A stretch of DNA of 15,965 bases from Lojkania enalia (Eukaryota; Ascomycota; Dothideomycetes; Pleosporales), in the NCBI GenBank assembly GCA_010094045.1, contig ML986606.1:202100-218064 (forward strand), read 5' to 3'. Below, one piece after another: positions 1 to 10,141 of this stretch. The notes beneath the pieces are model-generated. The model worked only from the letters and a program-made list of their open reading frames with translations. It was not told where the DNA came from and made no database searches. The position numbers and the translations under genes are program-made. Position 1 is the stretch's first letter; every line of letters starts with the position of its first letter.

Positions 1-339
1 GTATAGAGACGTAGAGAAAAACTCGTTCTCTTTCCTCTTTATATTAAAGTAGAAAGTATTAGCTAAGATAAGAGCGATAATAGAAGAACAGACTTTCTTT
101 AGATCGGGTTCGGACTTTATTATATACGGGCGTATAGGAGCTCTAAGCTTATTTAAACTATAGGCTATAAAAAACTAATATAGTTTTAGTAGTCTTAGTA
201 GACTCTTAATACGATAGATAGTTAAACTATAGAACTGCTAATACTAGTCCTTTTCCTATAGAACGTTGCGTTACCGGATATCTAGCTCTACTTCCTTATT
301 ACGTACTAGCTGAATTAATTATATAAGAAGAGGAGGTAA

Positions 340-730
340 AGGATTATAAGTAATAGAATACTTAGAGGGCTATATAATCTGATTCTTATCTATATTTAGC
401 TAGAGTTAAAAATAATATAACTATTTAATACTAATAATATAATCCTAAGTACCTAGATCTATAATAATAAATAGGTAGTTTTAAATAGTTCTCCTATTAA
501 TTTGTAGGTATAAGTAAATATACTAATTAACTAGGGTTTAGATTCGGTCCTAAAAACCTTTAACAGTAATTTTAAAGGGTAAACGCTATATCGATATATA
601 TAGAGTTTAGGAGAGTAATCTAGCTACTATAGAATTAAGGAATAGGAAGCTTTAGGCGCCTATATTAATAAGAGCGTTTAGTTGTATACTAACGCCTTTT
701 AAATATAGAATAGTAGGGATTTAAAAGTAC
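340..730 (-). pseudogene. retroviral-type aspartic protease remnant of the left gypsy element
   Basis: The minus-strand frame near 700-640 reads ALINIGA, which is the Asp-Thr-Gly-Ala protease signature after RIP (Asp to Asn, Thr to Ile). Downstream the same frame contains DLGT and a later hydrophobic and aromatic stretch, matching the usual Ty3/gypsy order of active site, flap and the conserved Asp-Leu-Gly block. Several in-frame TAG/TAA codons interrupt it. From about position 110 to the window start the frame reads as the linker that normally precedes reverse transcriptase in fungal gypsy elements, so reverse transcriptase should lie just outside the window. Confidence 0.65.
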
Positions 731-979
731 TTTCCTCTAAATAAATATAATAAATCGATGTTTAATAAGTTATACTTATTTAAGCCTAGGATAGAGAGTT
801 TTCCTAGGCATCTCTATTTCCTACCCAAGAACTATCTAGATAGTACTTACTTACATCTAAAAACTCTTCTTCTTTAATCTCCTCTTATTTAACCTCTATC
901 TTTTATACTTTAAGGACTATATATTTGTTTATAAAGTATTCTAGTTTACTATAATTATAATAATTACCTAGGGTCGTAT

Positions 980-1560
980 ATCTTTCAGATACGAGAGTTT
1001 TACTAGGTTATTAGAAAGCGATCGTAGTAGAATAAAGTATTAATATTAGGGTAGATTGAGGTAGTATTAGATTATAAATTACTTTAGATAAACTCTTAAA
1101 AACCTTCTAATACTAATCCGAATTTATTTTAGCTACAATTTATAGGCTAGTAGTTCGTTCCAAGAGGCTAGAAACGCTCCTCCTTTCTATATCGTAGGCT
1201 GTTAAGTAGGCGACTATAGTATTAAAGGAGCCTTTCTATATAAGCTTAAAGCTAAAGTTTAGTATCCTTAGGCTAGGAAGAATCTTATCCTATAGGTAGA
1301 AAAACTACTTAGATTAGGATACAGATCCCCTAATAGTTATACTAATAAAGCGAGCTTTAAAAGTTGGGAACGCTTCTCTTTTATTTATCCTTAGGACCTA
1401 AAACGCCTATCGTACCTCTATCTCTTTATTACCTATAATAAAATATAATTGTAGAAGCGAAATTATTTCTTTAGTATTCTTAAACTAATACTAGTCTGAT
1501 TTAGCTAGATATTTTAATTCTAGATACCTTTTCGTAGTATTAGAGGTATATTTCTATACT
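980..1560 (-). pseudogene. gag-like capsid remnant of the left gypsy element
   Basis: On the minus strand between about 1410 and 1060 one frame keeps a recognisable fungal gypsy gag pattern: a block reading FPTFKARFISITIRGSV, then an aromatic stretch, then a second block with FLASWNELLA, separated by RIP-type stops. The order (gag, then protease further left) fits a minus-strand Ty3/gypsy polyprotein. A zinc knuckle expected near 940-1040 cannot be read with confidence because Cys and His codons are RIP targets. The gag start is not identifiable; the limits given are only the recognisable stretch plus some margin. Confidence 0.6.
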
Positions 1561-2254
1561 AATACTATATATATATACTCTGTCTAATAGTAATCTATAT
1601 TAATCTTAAGTCGGTCTAGAATTAAGGCTTACTATTATTTAAATATAGGTTCGCTACTATCTATAAAGCTTTTAATCTTAGGCGTACGTTTAGTAAGATA
1701 GATTTAAGGGGGTTTAGGGGTAGCCGAGAAGTTTCTTACTAGGGGAGTTGTAAAAGTTTTCTAGTATATTATTAGTTCTAATTCGGTGGTTTATAGAGGT
1801 TAATTAAAACTAATAGTTCTCTATTATATTAAGTATACGATCTCCTCCTATAAAATTGTAATTTATTTCTTAAGGGTTAGTTTACTCTAATTTCCCTCCG
1901 AATTAGATAGGTTCTTTATTATAAGCCCTATAGAGAGGGGTCCGCCTATTATAGGGCCCCTTATAGGAAGTAACAGTTGTTCTACACGCGTAGATAGAAG
2001 TTTACTCTTACTATAACTTACGCGTATATCGATTCTAGTATAGGAATTAGAAGGTAAATTATAGTTAGATATCAGCGGTTACCTCTAATTCTAATAGGTT
2101 ATTAGTAGTCTCTAAGTTTCTACCTAGGCGTACTCTACGCGGCTTTTCTAAAAGCAATCCTAATTATAGAGGATAGGAAGTTCTAAACCTAAAGGCTTTA
2201 ATTAATAGAAGGTTTCTAAGATCCTATCTAGGTAACTAAATAATTTAATATAAT

Positions 2255-2657
2255 TATATATAAGTATTATAATCTAAACTAAATCGAGTATATTTTAGAC
2301 TTAGATATAGTTAAATAAACAATCGATGCGATATTATTAAAGAGGCTGTTACTGGTAGTATTAAGTTCTTCTATATAATATAATAGCGTAGGTAAGATAA
2401 TAGGTTTAAATATAATATAAATCTACTTAGAAGTATATAGAAGTATATAGGGGATTAGGGACCTAGGAATTCTATTAACACCTATAGGCCTTATACAAAA
2501 GGATATAGAAGAACTACTAAGCTACTTATAAGGGAGTATACAACTATATATAGAAGGGAAAAGGGGTAGAACTAGAGGTAGGATAAGATAAGCGAAAAGC
2601 TTTAGGATAAGGTTGTATATAAAGTTTTTCGTGGAACGATTTCTTTATATCGTTATA
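2255..2657 (-). repeat. 5' LTR/leader copy of gypsy, inverted relative to 15563-15965
   Basis: The reverse complement of 15563-15965 aligns along this stretch with roughly nine in ten bases equal by eye, almost all differences being transitions, as expected from independent RIP of two copies. The outer edge is the shared word TATAACGA followed by TGTAAAG (TATAAAG here) and AAATCG. The LTR proper may be shorter than this match; its inner end and the primer binding site were not found because the right-hand copy leaves the window first. Confidence 0.75.
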
Positions 2658-3379
2658 TATAGAATCTATAAAGTAAAAAGGTTATATAATTAAGCTTTAT
2701 AACCTTCCCTTAACATCTACTAATTATAGGCCGCGTACCTTATTAAGCTTAAAAAGCTTACTATAACAAGCGTCTATATATCTAAGAAGAGGAATCTAAC
2801 TATTTAGAGGGTATATAGAATCTAGGGGGTATATTACTACTATAGTTAACACCTCTATAGATACCTTTATAGCTAAATAATAACAAATATATTAATCTTC
2901 TTAAGTAAGGTAGAGGATATAATTTCAGGCAGGAGTAATAAGAGATAGACGAGTAATAGAGCGATAAGAACAATCTATCGCTGTTACTGCTACCTCCGCT
3001 ACTAGTAAAGAAGCTTTATAGCCGCCCTCGTAAGACAGTAGCTCTACTAGCTAAGCCTATATATTAATCCTTATGTTATATACCCTAATAGTTTAATCTA
3101 AATATAGTATTAATAGTTGATAATATATCTTTTTAAAACGAGGTAATACTAAGTATTTTTATTACCCTTATACGAAATTTTAGTTTAGTAGTTATAATAG
3201 ACGCTTACGGTATAAGAGATAATCTAAATCTCCTATTTAAGTCTACTTTACTAAAGTAGGCGCGCGTATATTAATACTTAGAGTAGTAGTATAAGGTAGA
3301 AAAAGAAGAAATAGAATTATATATAGAAAACAGCATCTAGTAGATCGTTAATTATATACTAGCTAGAACTACTATACTA

Positions 3380-4060
3380 CCTACTAAATAGATATATAAA
3401 TATAAGTTTAATAATAAAGGATATCTAATATAATATAAAGTACGCCTTATTATCTACAGCAATTACTAATATTTAGATCTCTAGGAAGATATATATATAG
3501 GAGTAGTATACTCTATAACTATTAAGTTAATTCTAGTACTAGTTAACGCTCTTAATCTAGAGTATAACTAGGTTAATATTATTACAGCCTTCCTAAATAG
3601 AAAGATAGATAAAAACAACCCTATCTATATTTAACTACTAGATAGTACAATCGTACGACTTAATAAAGTACTCTATAATCTTTACTAGTTACTATAACTT
3701 TAGTATAAAGAGATTAGTCGCCACTTAATATTATATAGATATAGACCTTTTAATTCTAATCTATATATCTTTATCGGTAAAGAGCTATAGCAGATTATCG
3801 TCGTATATATTAATAATCTGCTCTTCATTTATCTAATAGCTAAAGGTATAGCAGCTATGAAATAAATAGTTATAAACACTTATAAATGCCGCGATCTTAG
3901 CCTACTAAACTACTATCTTAGAATCCGCATCGCGCGCGATTATACGACGTATATAATAGAGTTTTCTATAGAATTATATATTAAGAAGCTCGTATTAATA
4001 CTTTAGTAAGAGAACTACTGTAAGTATAGTATACCGTTTAATCTCTTAGCTATTAAACTT
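3380..4060 (+). pseudogene. copia-type reverse transcriptase (RVT_2) remnant
   Basis: Despite in-frame stops, one plus-strand frame keeps the full RVT_2 layout: YKYKFNNKGYLI near 3400, a DLQEDIY block, then AFLNRKI, LNKVLYNLYQ, and VVYINNLLFIY near 3800-3830. The last is the catalytic YVDD box with both Asp codons turned to Asn, which is what RIP does to GAT/GAC on the opposite strand. The following CRDLSLLNYYLRIRIARD block is also diagnostic. The enzyme would copy element RNA into DNA in virus-like particles; here it is dead by stops and by loss of the catalytic aspartates. Confidence 0.9.
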
Positions 4061-4329
4061 ACAGCTCGCCCTAAGAAAAACGTCTGCGATACCGAACTGC
4101 TTAATAAATATTAGTTAGTTATTAGCAAGTTACTATATCCTATATACCTTATACAACTAGATATTATATATTATATTACCTTCTTAGGACGCTTCAGCAG
4201 CAATTTAATAAGCCTATATTATAAGTATACGCTATAGATTGTAGATTATCTCTATACTACGCGTAACTACGTTATAAAGTTCTTAGCGCTAGATAGAGCT
4301 TAAGGAGTACTAATCGAGTACTTCGCTTA

Positions 4330-4830
4330 TATACTAGAAGTACTTCTTATAAGCTACTTAGATTTGTTATATATTAATTGTAAGAATTGTAAATCGATAG
4401 CTAGATATCTATTTAAGCTGTTTAGAGGAACAATTTACTATTAATCTTTTAAGGAGCGGTTAGTAATAACATTAATAATAGAAGCTAAATACGTAGCTAT
4501 TATATACGCAGCTAAGGAAGTAGTATAACTCTATTAACTCTACGCTAAGCTAAGTATATTATATAACCTATTTTAACCCCTAAAGCTTTACGTTAATAAT
4601 CTACTAGCTATTAAGCTTACTAAGTAGGAAGGATACTACCAGCGAAGCAAGTATATCAACATCTATTATTACTAGATTAAGGGGTAAATAGCTTTTAGTT
4701 AATTGCAACTTAAATACATTATAATAGTTAATATAGTAGTAGATAGTCTAACTAAGCCCCTCTCTACTAAAGCTTATAGTCGATTCCTGTAGCAACTAGA
4801 TATAGGAGAAGTATTAATCGCTTATAGTTA
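4330..4830 (+). pseudogene. copia RNase H remnant
   Basis: In the frame downstream of the reverse transcriptase the order of short conserved blocks is that of copia RNase H: a SIARYLFKLFRGTI stretch near 4390-4430, then IEAKYVAI (normally T/S-E-A-E-Y), then YVNNLLAIKL (normally H-x-D-N), then the RSKYINIYYY block (normally R-x-K-H-I-D-I), and SLTKPLS near the end. Catalytic acidic residues are lost by RIP-type changes, and several stops interrupt the frame. Confidence 0.85.
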
Positions 4831-4901
4831 GTACTAGTAGGAGCTACTATCGAGTAATGTATATAGATATATACTGTAGTTTCCATTCAGTCTAGGGGGT
4901 A

Positions 4902-5052
4902 TATTAGAGAGTAGATATTAAGGTAATAGACCTTACAAATATTAGCGTTTATAGACTAGTTCTAATTAGGACTAGCTCTATTTAAATAGTTCTTCTAGAG
5001 AGCGCGCTTTACTAAGCAAGTAATAATAATATACTTCCTTCTATTCCGTCTA
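4902..5052 (+). repeat. copia 3' LTR with upstream polypurine tract
   Basis: A purine run, AGGGGG at 4894-4899, lies just before TATTAGAGAG, which would be an LTR start TGTTAGAGAG after RIP. The segment runs about 150 bp, contains a TATTTAAATAG TATA-like word near 4979, and ends near CCGTCTA (an original CA end), after which Fot1-like coding sequence starts. The matching 5' LTR is not in the window, so both ends are inferred from position and base pattern rather than from a pairwise match. Confidence 0.6.
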
Positions 5053-5228
5053 CTATAGTTTAATATAAAAACTACCTTAACTAGAATTTTAAAAACTATT
5101 ATCTTAAGAATAAGATTCTTACTTTCTATATACTAGTCTATTTATTATTTATACTCTAGCTACTTAATATAGTTTACTTTAAGCCTTTAAAGTAGAAGTA
5201 CTTTTAATATATATAAGATTTAATATAC

Positions 5229-5322
5229 TATTAGAAGTACAGCTCTATACTACTATACTACTACAACTAAAAGATATAAATAATTAATATTACTAATTAT
5301 AGGTATAGAATAGTATATATAC
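5229..5322 (+). repeat. left terminal direct repeat of the short element
   Basis: It pairs with 5651-5738. It is slightly longer because a TACTACTA-type run is expanded (about 5250-5263). The flanking ATATAC before 5229 and the sequence after 5738 could hide a short target duplication, but the AT-rich context makes that unsure. Confidence 0.6.
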
Positions 5323-5650
5323 CTTTATATTATCTCCCTCTTTAGTAGTATACGCCCCGGACGCTCTAAAAGATACGATATATAAAGATAGGTACTAAGA
5401 CTTCTAGCTCTACTAGATCGACCCTTTAGTTATTTCTAGCTACCTCTTAGATATACCTATATAAATACGCTTATATATATATACCTCTATATATACTAGA
5501 CCTTCTAGTAACTCTTAGTATAACGCTTAAAGAGGCCGCCTTATACTTTAGCTTTATAAAAAGCTTACTAAACTAGCTCTCGTATAAATCGAACTTATAA
5601 CTCTATAGTACTACTTATTAACCCCGCACGCCAGGTAATATTAATTATAA

Positions 5651-5738
5651 TATTAGAAGCACGGTTTTATACTACTATAACTAAAAGGTACGAATAATTA
5701 ATATTATTAACTATAGGTGTAGAATAGTATATATATAC
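5651..5738 (+). repeat. right terminal direct repeat of the short element
   Basis: It pairs with 5229-5322. Transposase coding sequence of element A resumes right after it, near 5750. Confidence 0.6.
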
Positions 5739-5940
5739 TTATATATACTAGCATATCTTTTATATTAATATAAAAGACTTTCTATTAGCTTTTAGAGACG
5801 TATTTTTCAATATATTTATATATAATAACTATTAAAGATTTTTAAAGTATTAGAACTAGTCTTTTTAAATATATAAATAGTATTTAAATACTTTAAAATA
5901 TAATTATATATTCTACTAAAACTTTTAATAATATATTCTA

Positions 5941-5995
5941 CTATTAAAGCAGCTAAACTATTAAAGCGGCCACTTTTTCTTAGCGTTATAAACAC
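5941..5995 (+). repeat. left terminal inverted repeat of B
   Basis: It pairs with 9550-9603. It holds two tandem copies of the CTATTAAAGCGGCC word (first copy RIP-altered to CTATTAAAGCAGCT), then the shared CTTTTTCTTAGC. Confidence 0.9.
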
Positions 5996-6400
5996 TATAT
6001 ACGAACTATAATAAATCTATAACGCGACCTTCTATTAATTTAATAAGAAGGTAGAATTAAGCTTACCTTATAAACGTATAAATTAGGCTAGTTTAAGAGT
6101 ATATAATATACTGCTATAGCTTTTAATATATAATATTAACGACTTTCTACTCGACTTTATAGAATCGTGTTTTACCCTTATATATAACTAAATTGCTAGA
6201 AGCTTATAGTAACCGAAAAATAAACAATTATATAATATATTCTTAACCTTAATTTACAAGGATTTACGCCCCGGCTATATAAGGTAGTAGATATAGTAGA
6301 TAAACTATTAGGCGTACGTAGTAGAATATTTATAAGAAAGAATTAGTCTAAATAATTTATAGCGCGTATAAATAAGCTTAAAATAGCTTTTAATTAAGTA

Positions 6401-6475
6401 ACGTATAGTATAAACGAGCTGATTACCTAAGCGAGCTGATTATAATACTAAAACCACACTAAAATCGCGACTACT
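6401..6475 (+). repeat. left terminal inverted repeat of C
   Basis: It pairs with 8160-8232. The doublet is AACGAGCTGATTACC followed by TAAGCGAGCTGATTAT. Confidence 0.9.
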
Positions 6476-6544
6476 TTTCGCAAAATATTATACTTTCTTA
6501 TATTCTATCGTACTATATAGTATAGTAGCCTATTCTTCTATATC

Positions 6545-8040
6545 TATAGTATTATTTTTACACGTCTGCGAGTTATATCCAGCCTTACTATACTACCTAC
6601 AGCACCTTTAAGTCGGCTGGTCTCTATTAACACGCGCCTTCTTTCTACCCTTCTTCCTATTAGTATAAGTGCTAAACTCTTTTAGAGCAGTTAATTAAGC
6701 GCCTTCTTTAATTATTAAATTACCTTCCTTCTATATACGCTTTCTTTTATACGATTAATATTATATAGCAGCCTTATTAGCTACTTAAAGCTTAGTAACC
6801 TAAGCGTATAATAGTACGTTTTTATATATTATATATATAGCACCCTTTATAAACTATTTAAACGCTTCTACTATTAAAGTAGATAAACTATCTAGGTGCT
6901 TTTAAACTTTTAATTAAACGTACGTAGATTAAGACCTAAATTTAATAGGATTATTTAGTATTTTTAACTTCTAAGGGGTATCTTTAACTATAAAAGGTAT
7001 TAGCGTATATAGTCAAACTTTAAGCTTTAATAGTACTATATCTAAGTTAAATAGAACTAGACTAGCAATTTAAAAGCTACTTTAAAATAGGGTAAGAACT
7101 TAATTTTTATAATATAGTTAATATAACCGCGTATTAGCTGCTTAACTTAGTACCTATACGCAGTCTTTAAAGGCGAGAAACAACCTATATCTAGTAGCTA
7201 TAGTAGATACAACAAATGTAGAGGTATATAGAGAGTAATAATATTCTTTTTCTTATAGAGCTGCCTGAATTTAAGCGAGTTGTAGCTCTTATAGCTGTTA
7301 AGAATTAGTAATTAATACGTACTAATAGTATAATTCTTTATATACGCGTTAAAGTGCTTTAACTACTTAATACTAATATTATTTATCGTCTAGCCGTTAT
7401 TAGTAATCTATATAACTTAGGTTAGTAGAATATTATCTTCTTTATACTATATAGAGAGGTGGTAGGTACCTATAAAGATAATAAAAGGTAGTATCGCCTA
7501 TTCTATTATATTAATACTCTAGATAACTATAGTCTACTCGTAATTACCTAGCTAGAGCTGCTTTAGTTAATTCTATTTTTTAGAGCTAGTAACTACTACT
7601 CCTATTAATATTACGTCTATTATAAAGCCTAATTTATTAAAGTTATATATATCTTTGTTAATAATACTATATTTAGCCTTTATATTCTATATAAGGTAGA
7701 ACTAGCCTTTTATAACTTTAGAATCCTTACATTTAGCTTTTAAATAGTTATACTTTTAATTAAATTTAACCTTAAGCTTAAGTATATATTTAATAAAGTT
7801 CTCTACCTAGTTCTTTTTAACCTAGCTAGTAGAGTGCGCAGCTAGTAGTAAATTAGCTATATCTTAAATAGTAGTAAGCTGCGGTAGAAATCCTCTTATA
7901 TCTAGATCTAGTATATACTAAATAATCACCTACTCTTTAGTCTTACTAAATTTTATTAAATTAGGCCGGCAATCGCGTTATAGAGCTATTCCTTACCTTT
8001 ATATACTAAGTATATTTTAGGAGATATTATAGATTAATAT
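6545..8040 (-). pseudogene. transposase of element C (Fot1-like)
   Basis: On the minus strand the order is that of a full Fot1-like transposase: an N-terminal HTH stretch (about 7990-7800), an IYITLINQAL-type remnant of the N-F-D-E-T-G-F block near 7640, SYNSLKFRQLYKKKNII near 7270, LLDIGCFSPLKTAYRY (7200-7150), KIKFLPYFKVAF (about 7100), a basic SYKRKRI block near 6755, NRKKGRKKARVNRDQPT near 6620, and a CCHC knuckle ending AGYNSQTC near 6565 with Cys and His partly changed to Tyr. Stops are of RIP type. The knuckle in this distinct element, as in A and B, shows it is a family trait. Confidence 0.85.
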
Positions 8041-8159
8041 AACGCGACGTATAGTTAGTATCGCATCTTATTAAAGAGCTTAGAGTATAAGCTATATTCT
8101 AGCTTCTTTCTAAACTAATTCTACAGTTATTAGTTATAGTATAATACTATAAAGTATAA

Positions 8160-8232
8160 TTATTGCGATTTTAGTAGGGTTTTAGTATTATAATCAGCTC
8201 GCTTAGATAATTAGCTCGCTTATACTGTACGT
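8160..8232 (-). repeat. right terminal inverted repeat of C
   Basis: It pairs with 6401-6475. In reverse complement the doublet is AAGCGAGCTAATTATC followed by TAAGCGAGCTGATTAT. Confidence 0.9.
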
Positions 8233-9549
8233 TAAAGGATTATTAAAGAAAAAAATAAGAGAATCTAGAAGTTATTAACGCGTAGTTTAAACTTATATAA
8301 GATACAATTATAAAATATAGTATATATAATAATAATATCTACAACTTTAATAAGATAGGCTTTTAGATAGGTATTATTAATACTATAAAAGTTATTATAG
8401 GTTTAGAATATTATATAAAGCCTACTATTATATAGCTAGATAATTATAAGTAAATTATAGTTATTTAGAGTATTTATACTGTTATATATACAACTCTACT
8501 ATTTATTATCTATAAAGGACGCGTCTATATCTCTATATAGTATAAAGAAGTAAATATACTATATAATTGGAAAATTTTAGTTTCTAAAAACGGCTGGATA
8601 AATAACGCGTTTAGTTTTAAATAGCTAAAGTACTTTAATAAGTATATAAAAATACGTTAGATAGGGTTATATAAGCTACTTATTTTAGACGGCTATAAAA
8701 GCTACCTTAACTAGGAATTTAAAAATTTCTACTTTATATAAAAGATTCTAACGTTTTATATATCTTCTTATTTATTATATATACTTCAGCTTCTTAATAT
8801 AGTTTACTTCTTACTATTAAAGCTAAAGTACTTATAGTATATATAAAACTTAGCGTGCCGACGTGTCTACTATATTAATAAAGAAGGCTTCCTTTTAACC
8901 TTTAAGAACGCGTTTTTTAATATATTTATATATAAGAACTATCGAAAGGCTTTTAAAATAATAGGAATTATTCTTCTAAACGTATAGGTTATATTAGATT
9001 GCTTTAATATATAACTATATATCCTACTAGAACTACTTCTATAAGAAGACTTCTAATAGTCTAAAACTTTAAATAATATATATAAATTTGGGTTACAATT
9101 AATACTTATATAAAAGTCCTTTATACGATTACTAAAAGAGGTGTAAGAAGAATTCTTACAGCTTATAAAAGGTGCTGAATTAATACTATATTAGAATACG
9201 CTTCTTTAAGCTCGTAACTCTAAGCTTAAAAGGTAATTAGAATAAGTAACTAAGTATAAAACGTATAAAAGAAAGTATATTTAGTATAGTAGTATAGTAT
9301 TATATAGCGAGAGATCTTTATATATAGCTACTAAAGTATCTATAAGCTCTTAGCCCTTTAAGAAGACTCGTAGTACTAATACTTAAAAAAGTGCTCAACC
9401 AGCTTAACGCTACTATAGTAACTGTAGTAAGACTAGATATAACGCTCGTACGTGCTAAAAGGATAGTAGGGAAAATTCTAAATTAGATAAAAGTATATTA
9501 TATATAGAATCTCTTATTAGTATTAAGTAAATTAACTTTTTATATATGG

Positions 9550-9603
9550 TGTTTATTGTGCTAAGAAAAAGCGGCCGCTTTAATAGTTTGGCCGCTTTAA
9601 TAG
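9550..9603 (-). repeat. right terminal inverted repeat of B
   Basis: It pairs with 5941-5995. This copy is better preserved, with both GCGGCC cores intact (9571-9576 and, in the second word, near 9590-9595). Confidence 0.9.
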
Positions 9604-10141
9604 TAGAATATATTACTATAAATATTATATATATTAAAGATTCTAAATAATATATTTAAATTTTTATCTTAATTAAAGCTTATATAAAACTTTTTTAGCT
9701 TATTATCTATAATAATTTAGAGCGGGTTTATACAGCTTATTAAAGGGGCTAAATTAATACTATACTAGAACGCGCTTATAAACTCTCGGATTACTAAGCT
9801 TAAAGAGTAAGTAGAGATACTAAGTAAAAATCGTGTAAGAGAAAGCGGATATAGTAGAGTAGGATAATAGAATATGATAAGAGATTAGTACGAGTAGCCA
9901 CTAAAGCCTCTAGAGCGCTCTAGGGCTTAAAGAGGGCTTATCGTACGGATAGGCAAGATAGGACTCAACTAGGTATACGACGATGTAGGAACTGCAGTAG
10001 GACTGGGTATAATATACAAGCGTGTCAGGTAGATAGATCTATTCTCCCAAGTTGAATGCAAGTACTCAGTATATTTTTTCAGATAATTCTAATGATAGTT
10101 CAGCCGGTTGAAGTTGGTAGGTTTGGAATGCCAAGAAATTT

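Larger units (their letters stand above)
1..2657 (-). mobile_element. Ty3/gypsy LTR retrotransposon relic, RIP-mutated, cut by the window start
   Basis: Read on the minus strand, this block runs from a 5' LTR-like end (right edge) through gag and aspartic protease remnants and leaves the window before reverse transcriptase. The right edge is fixed by comparison: about 400 bp ending near 2657 reappears in inverted orientation at 15563-15965, and similarity stops abruptly at both edges. Frames are broken by many TAG/TAA codons of the type RIP makes from CAG, CAA and TGG. The element abuts the middle of a copia element at 2657, so it probably inserted into that element, whose 5' half would then lie left of the window. 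Inference: a dead, nested gypsy insertion. No 3' LTR is visible. Confidence 0.8.
2658..5052 (+). mobile_element. Ty1/copia retrotransposon relic, 3' half
   Basis: This plus-strand, RIP-mutated element carries, in order, the stretch that normally follows integrase (about 2780-2890), an RVT_2-type reverse transcriptase (about 3380-4060), RNase H (about 4330-4830), a polypurine tract (4892-4899) and a 3' LTR (about 4902-5052). Integrase, protease, gag and the 5' LTR are absent: the copia sequence stops where the minus-strand gypsy LTR begins at 2657. The 3' LTR is followed directly by the middle of a Fot1-like transposase, so copia itself inserted into element A. No functional product is possible. 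Confidence 0.85.
5229..5738. mobile_element. short element with direct terminal repeats (TRIM-like), inserted in A
   Basis: Two direct repeats, 5229-5322 and 5651-5738, share TATTAGAAG at the start, a TACTACTATA word, an A-rich AACTAAAAG word, an AATTAATATTA word and the end TAGAATAGTATATATAC. They flank about 330 bp with no recognisable coding sequence. The insert splits the A transposase exactly between two blocks that are adjacent in B, so it is an insertion rather than A sequence. A TGTTAG-type start turned to TATTAG by RIP fits an LTR. With roughly 90 bp repeats and no coding capacity, a terminal-repeat retrotransposon in miniature is the best fit; no primer site or polypurine tract was seen. 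Confidence 0.5.
6401..8232 (-). mobile_element. Fot1/pogo-type DNA transposon C, nested in B
   Basis: The terminal inverted repeat is about 70 bp: 6401-6475 and the reverse complement of 8160-8232 both read ACGTA-AGTATAA-CGAGCT and continue through AAGCGAGCTGATTATAATAC to CTAAAATCGC. TA flanks lie at 6399-6400 and 8233-8234. Length is 1832 bp. The word AAGCGAGCTGATTA occurs twice in tandem in each end. C split the B transposase just after its DNA-binding domain, and the B frame continues across the junction if C and one TA are removed. Confidence 0.9.
6190..9480 (+). pseudogene. transposase of element B (CENP-B/Tc5-type HTH plus DDE), split by C
   Basis: The N-terminal part (about 6200-6398) reads LQGFTPRLYKVVDIVDKLL, the CENP-B/Tc5-type DNA-binding domain of Fot1-like enzymes. 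After the C insertion the frame resumes at 8234 and includes YNFNKIGF (normally N-F-D-E-T-G-F, with the first catalytic Asp lost), YKGRVYI, NGWINNAF, LLILDGYKSYLN (the second catalytic Asp kept), then KGFLLTFKN-type helper sequence (about 8880-8960), a basic stretch and a degenerate CCHC knuckle ending NARTC near 9455. Many RIP-type stops make it dead. It would have cut and pasted the element at TA sites. Confidence 0.85.
5941..9603 (+). mobile_element. Fot1/pogo-type DNA transposon B, nested in A and split by C
   Basis: Ends are defined by a clear terminal inverted repeat of about 50-60 bp: 5941-5995 reads CTATTAAAGC AGCTAAACTA and on through CTTTTTCTTAGC, and the reverse complement of 9550-9603 gives the same with few changes. 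TA lies at 5939-5940 and 9604-9605, the expected target duplication of Tc1/mariner-pogo elements. With C and one TA removed, B is 1829 bp, a normal Fot1-like size. The inverted repeat contains CTATTAAAGCGGCC twice in tandem. B lies inside the A transposase coding region. Confidence 0.9.
5053..10055 (+). pseudogene. transposase of element A (C-terminal half, three segments)
   Basis: Segment 1 (from about 5060) matches B and C at the end of the DDE domain: NKILTF, LLNIVYFKPLK, the latter being the Leu-Asp-Val-x-Cys-Phe-x-Pro-Leu-Lys block of Fot1-like enzymes. Segment 2 (5750-5940) reads FLLAFRDVFFNIF. Segment 3 (9604-10055) holds a basic stretch (KSCKRKRI) and a CCHC knuckle, C-R-N-C-S-R-T-G-Y-N-I-Q-A-C at 9984-10025, in which the zinc-binding His has become Tyr, a single CAT to TAT change. 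The stop TGA is at 10053-10055. The HTH domain and the first catalytic Asp are missing from the window. Confidence 0.75.

Noticed and set aside
6401..8232. CRISPR-like or regulatory repeats (the tandem AAGCGAGCTGATTA words)
   Set aside because: There are only two copies per site, placed at the tips of a TA-flanked inverted-repeat element; they are transposon ends.
1..9780. Centromere or organelle DNA as explanation of the AT richness
   Set aside because: The AT richness comes with specific loss of CA/TG and with recognisable nuclear transposon domains. A RIP-mutated repeat block explains it; a centromere cannot be excluded but nothing here demands it.
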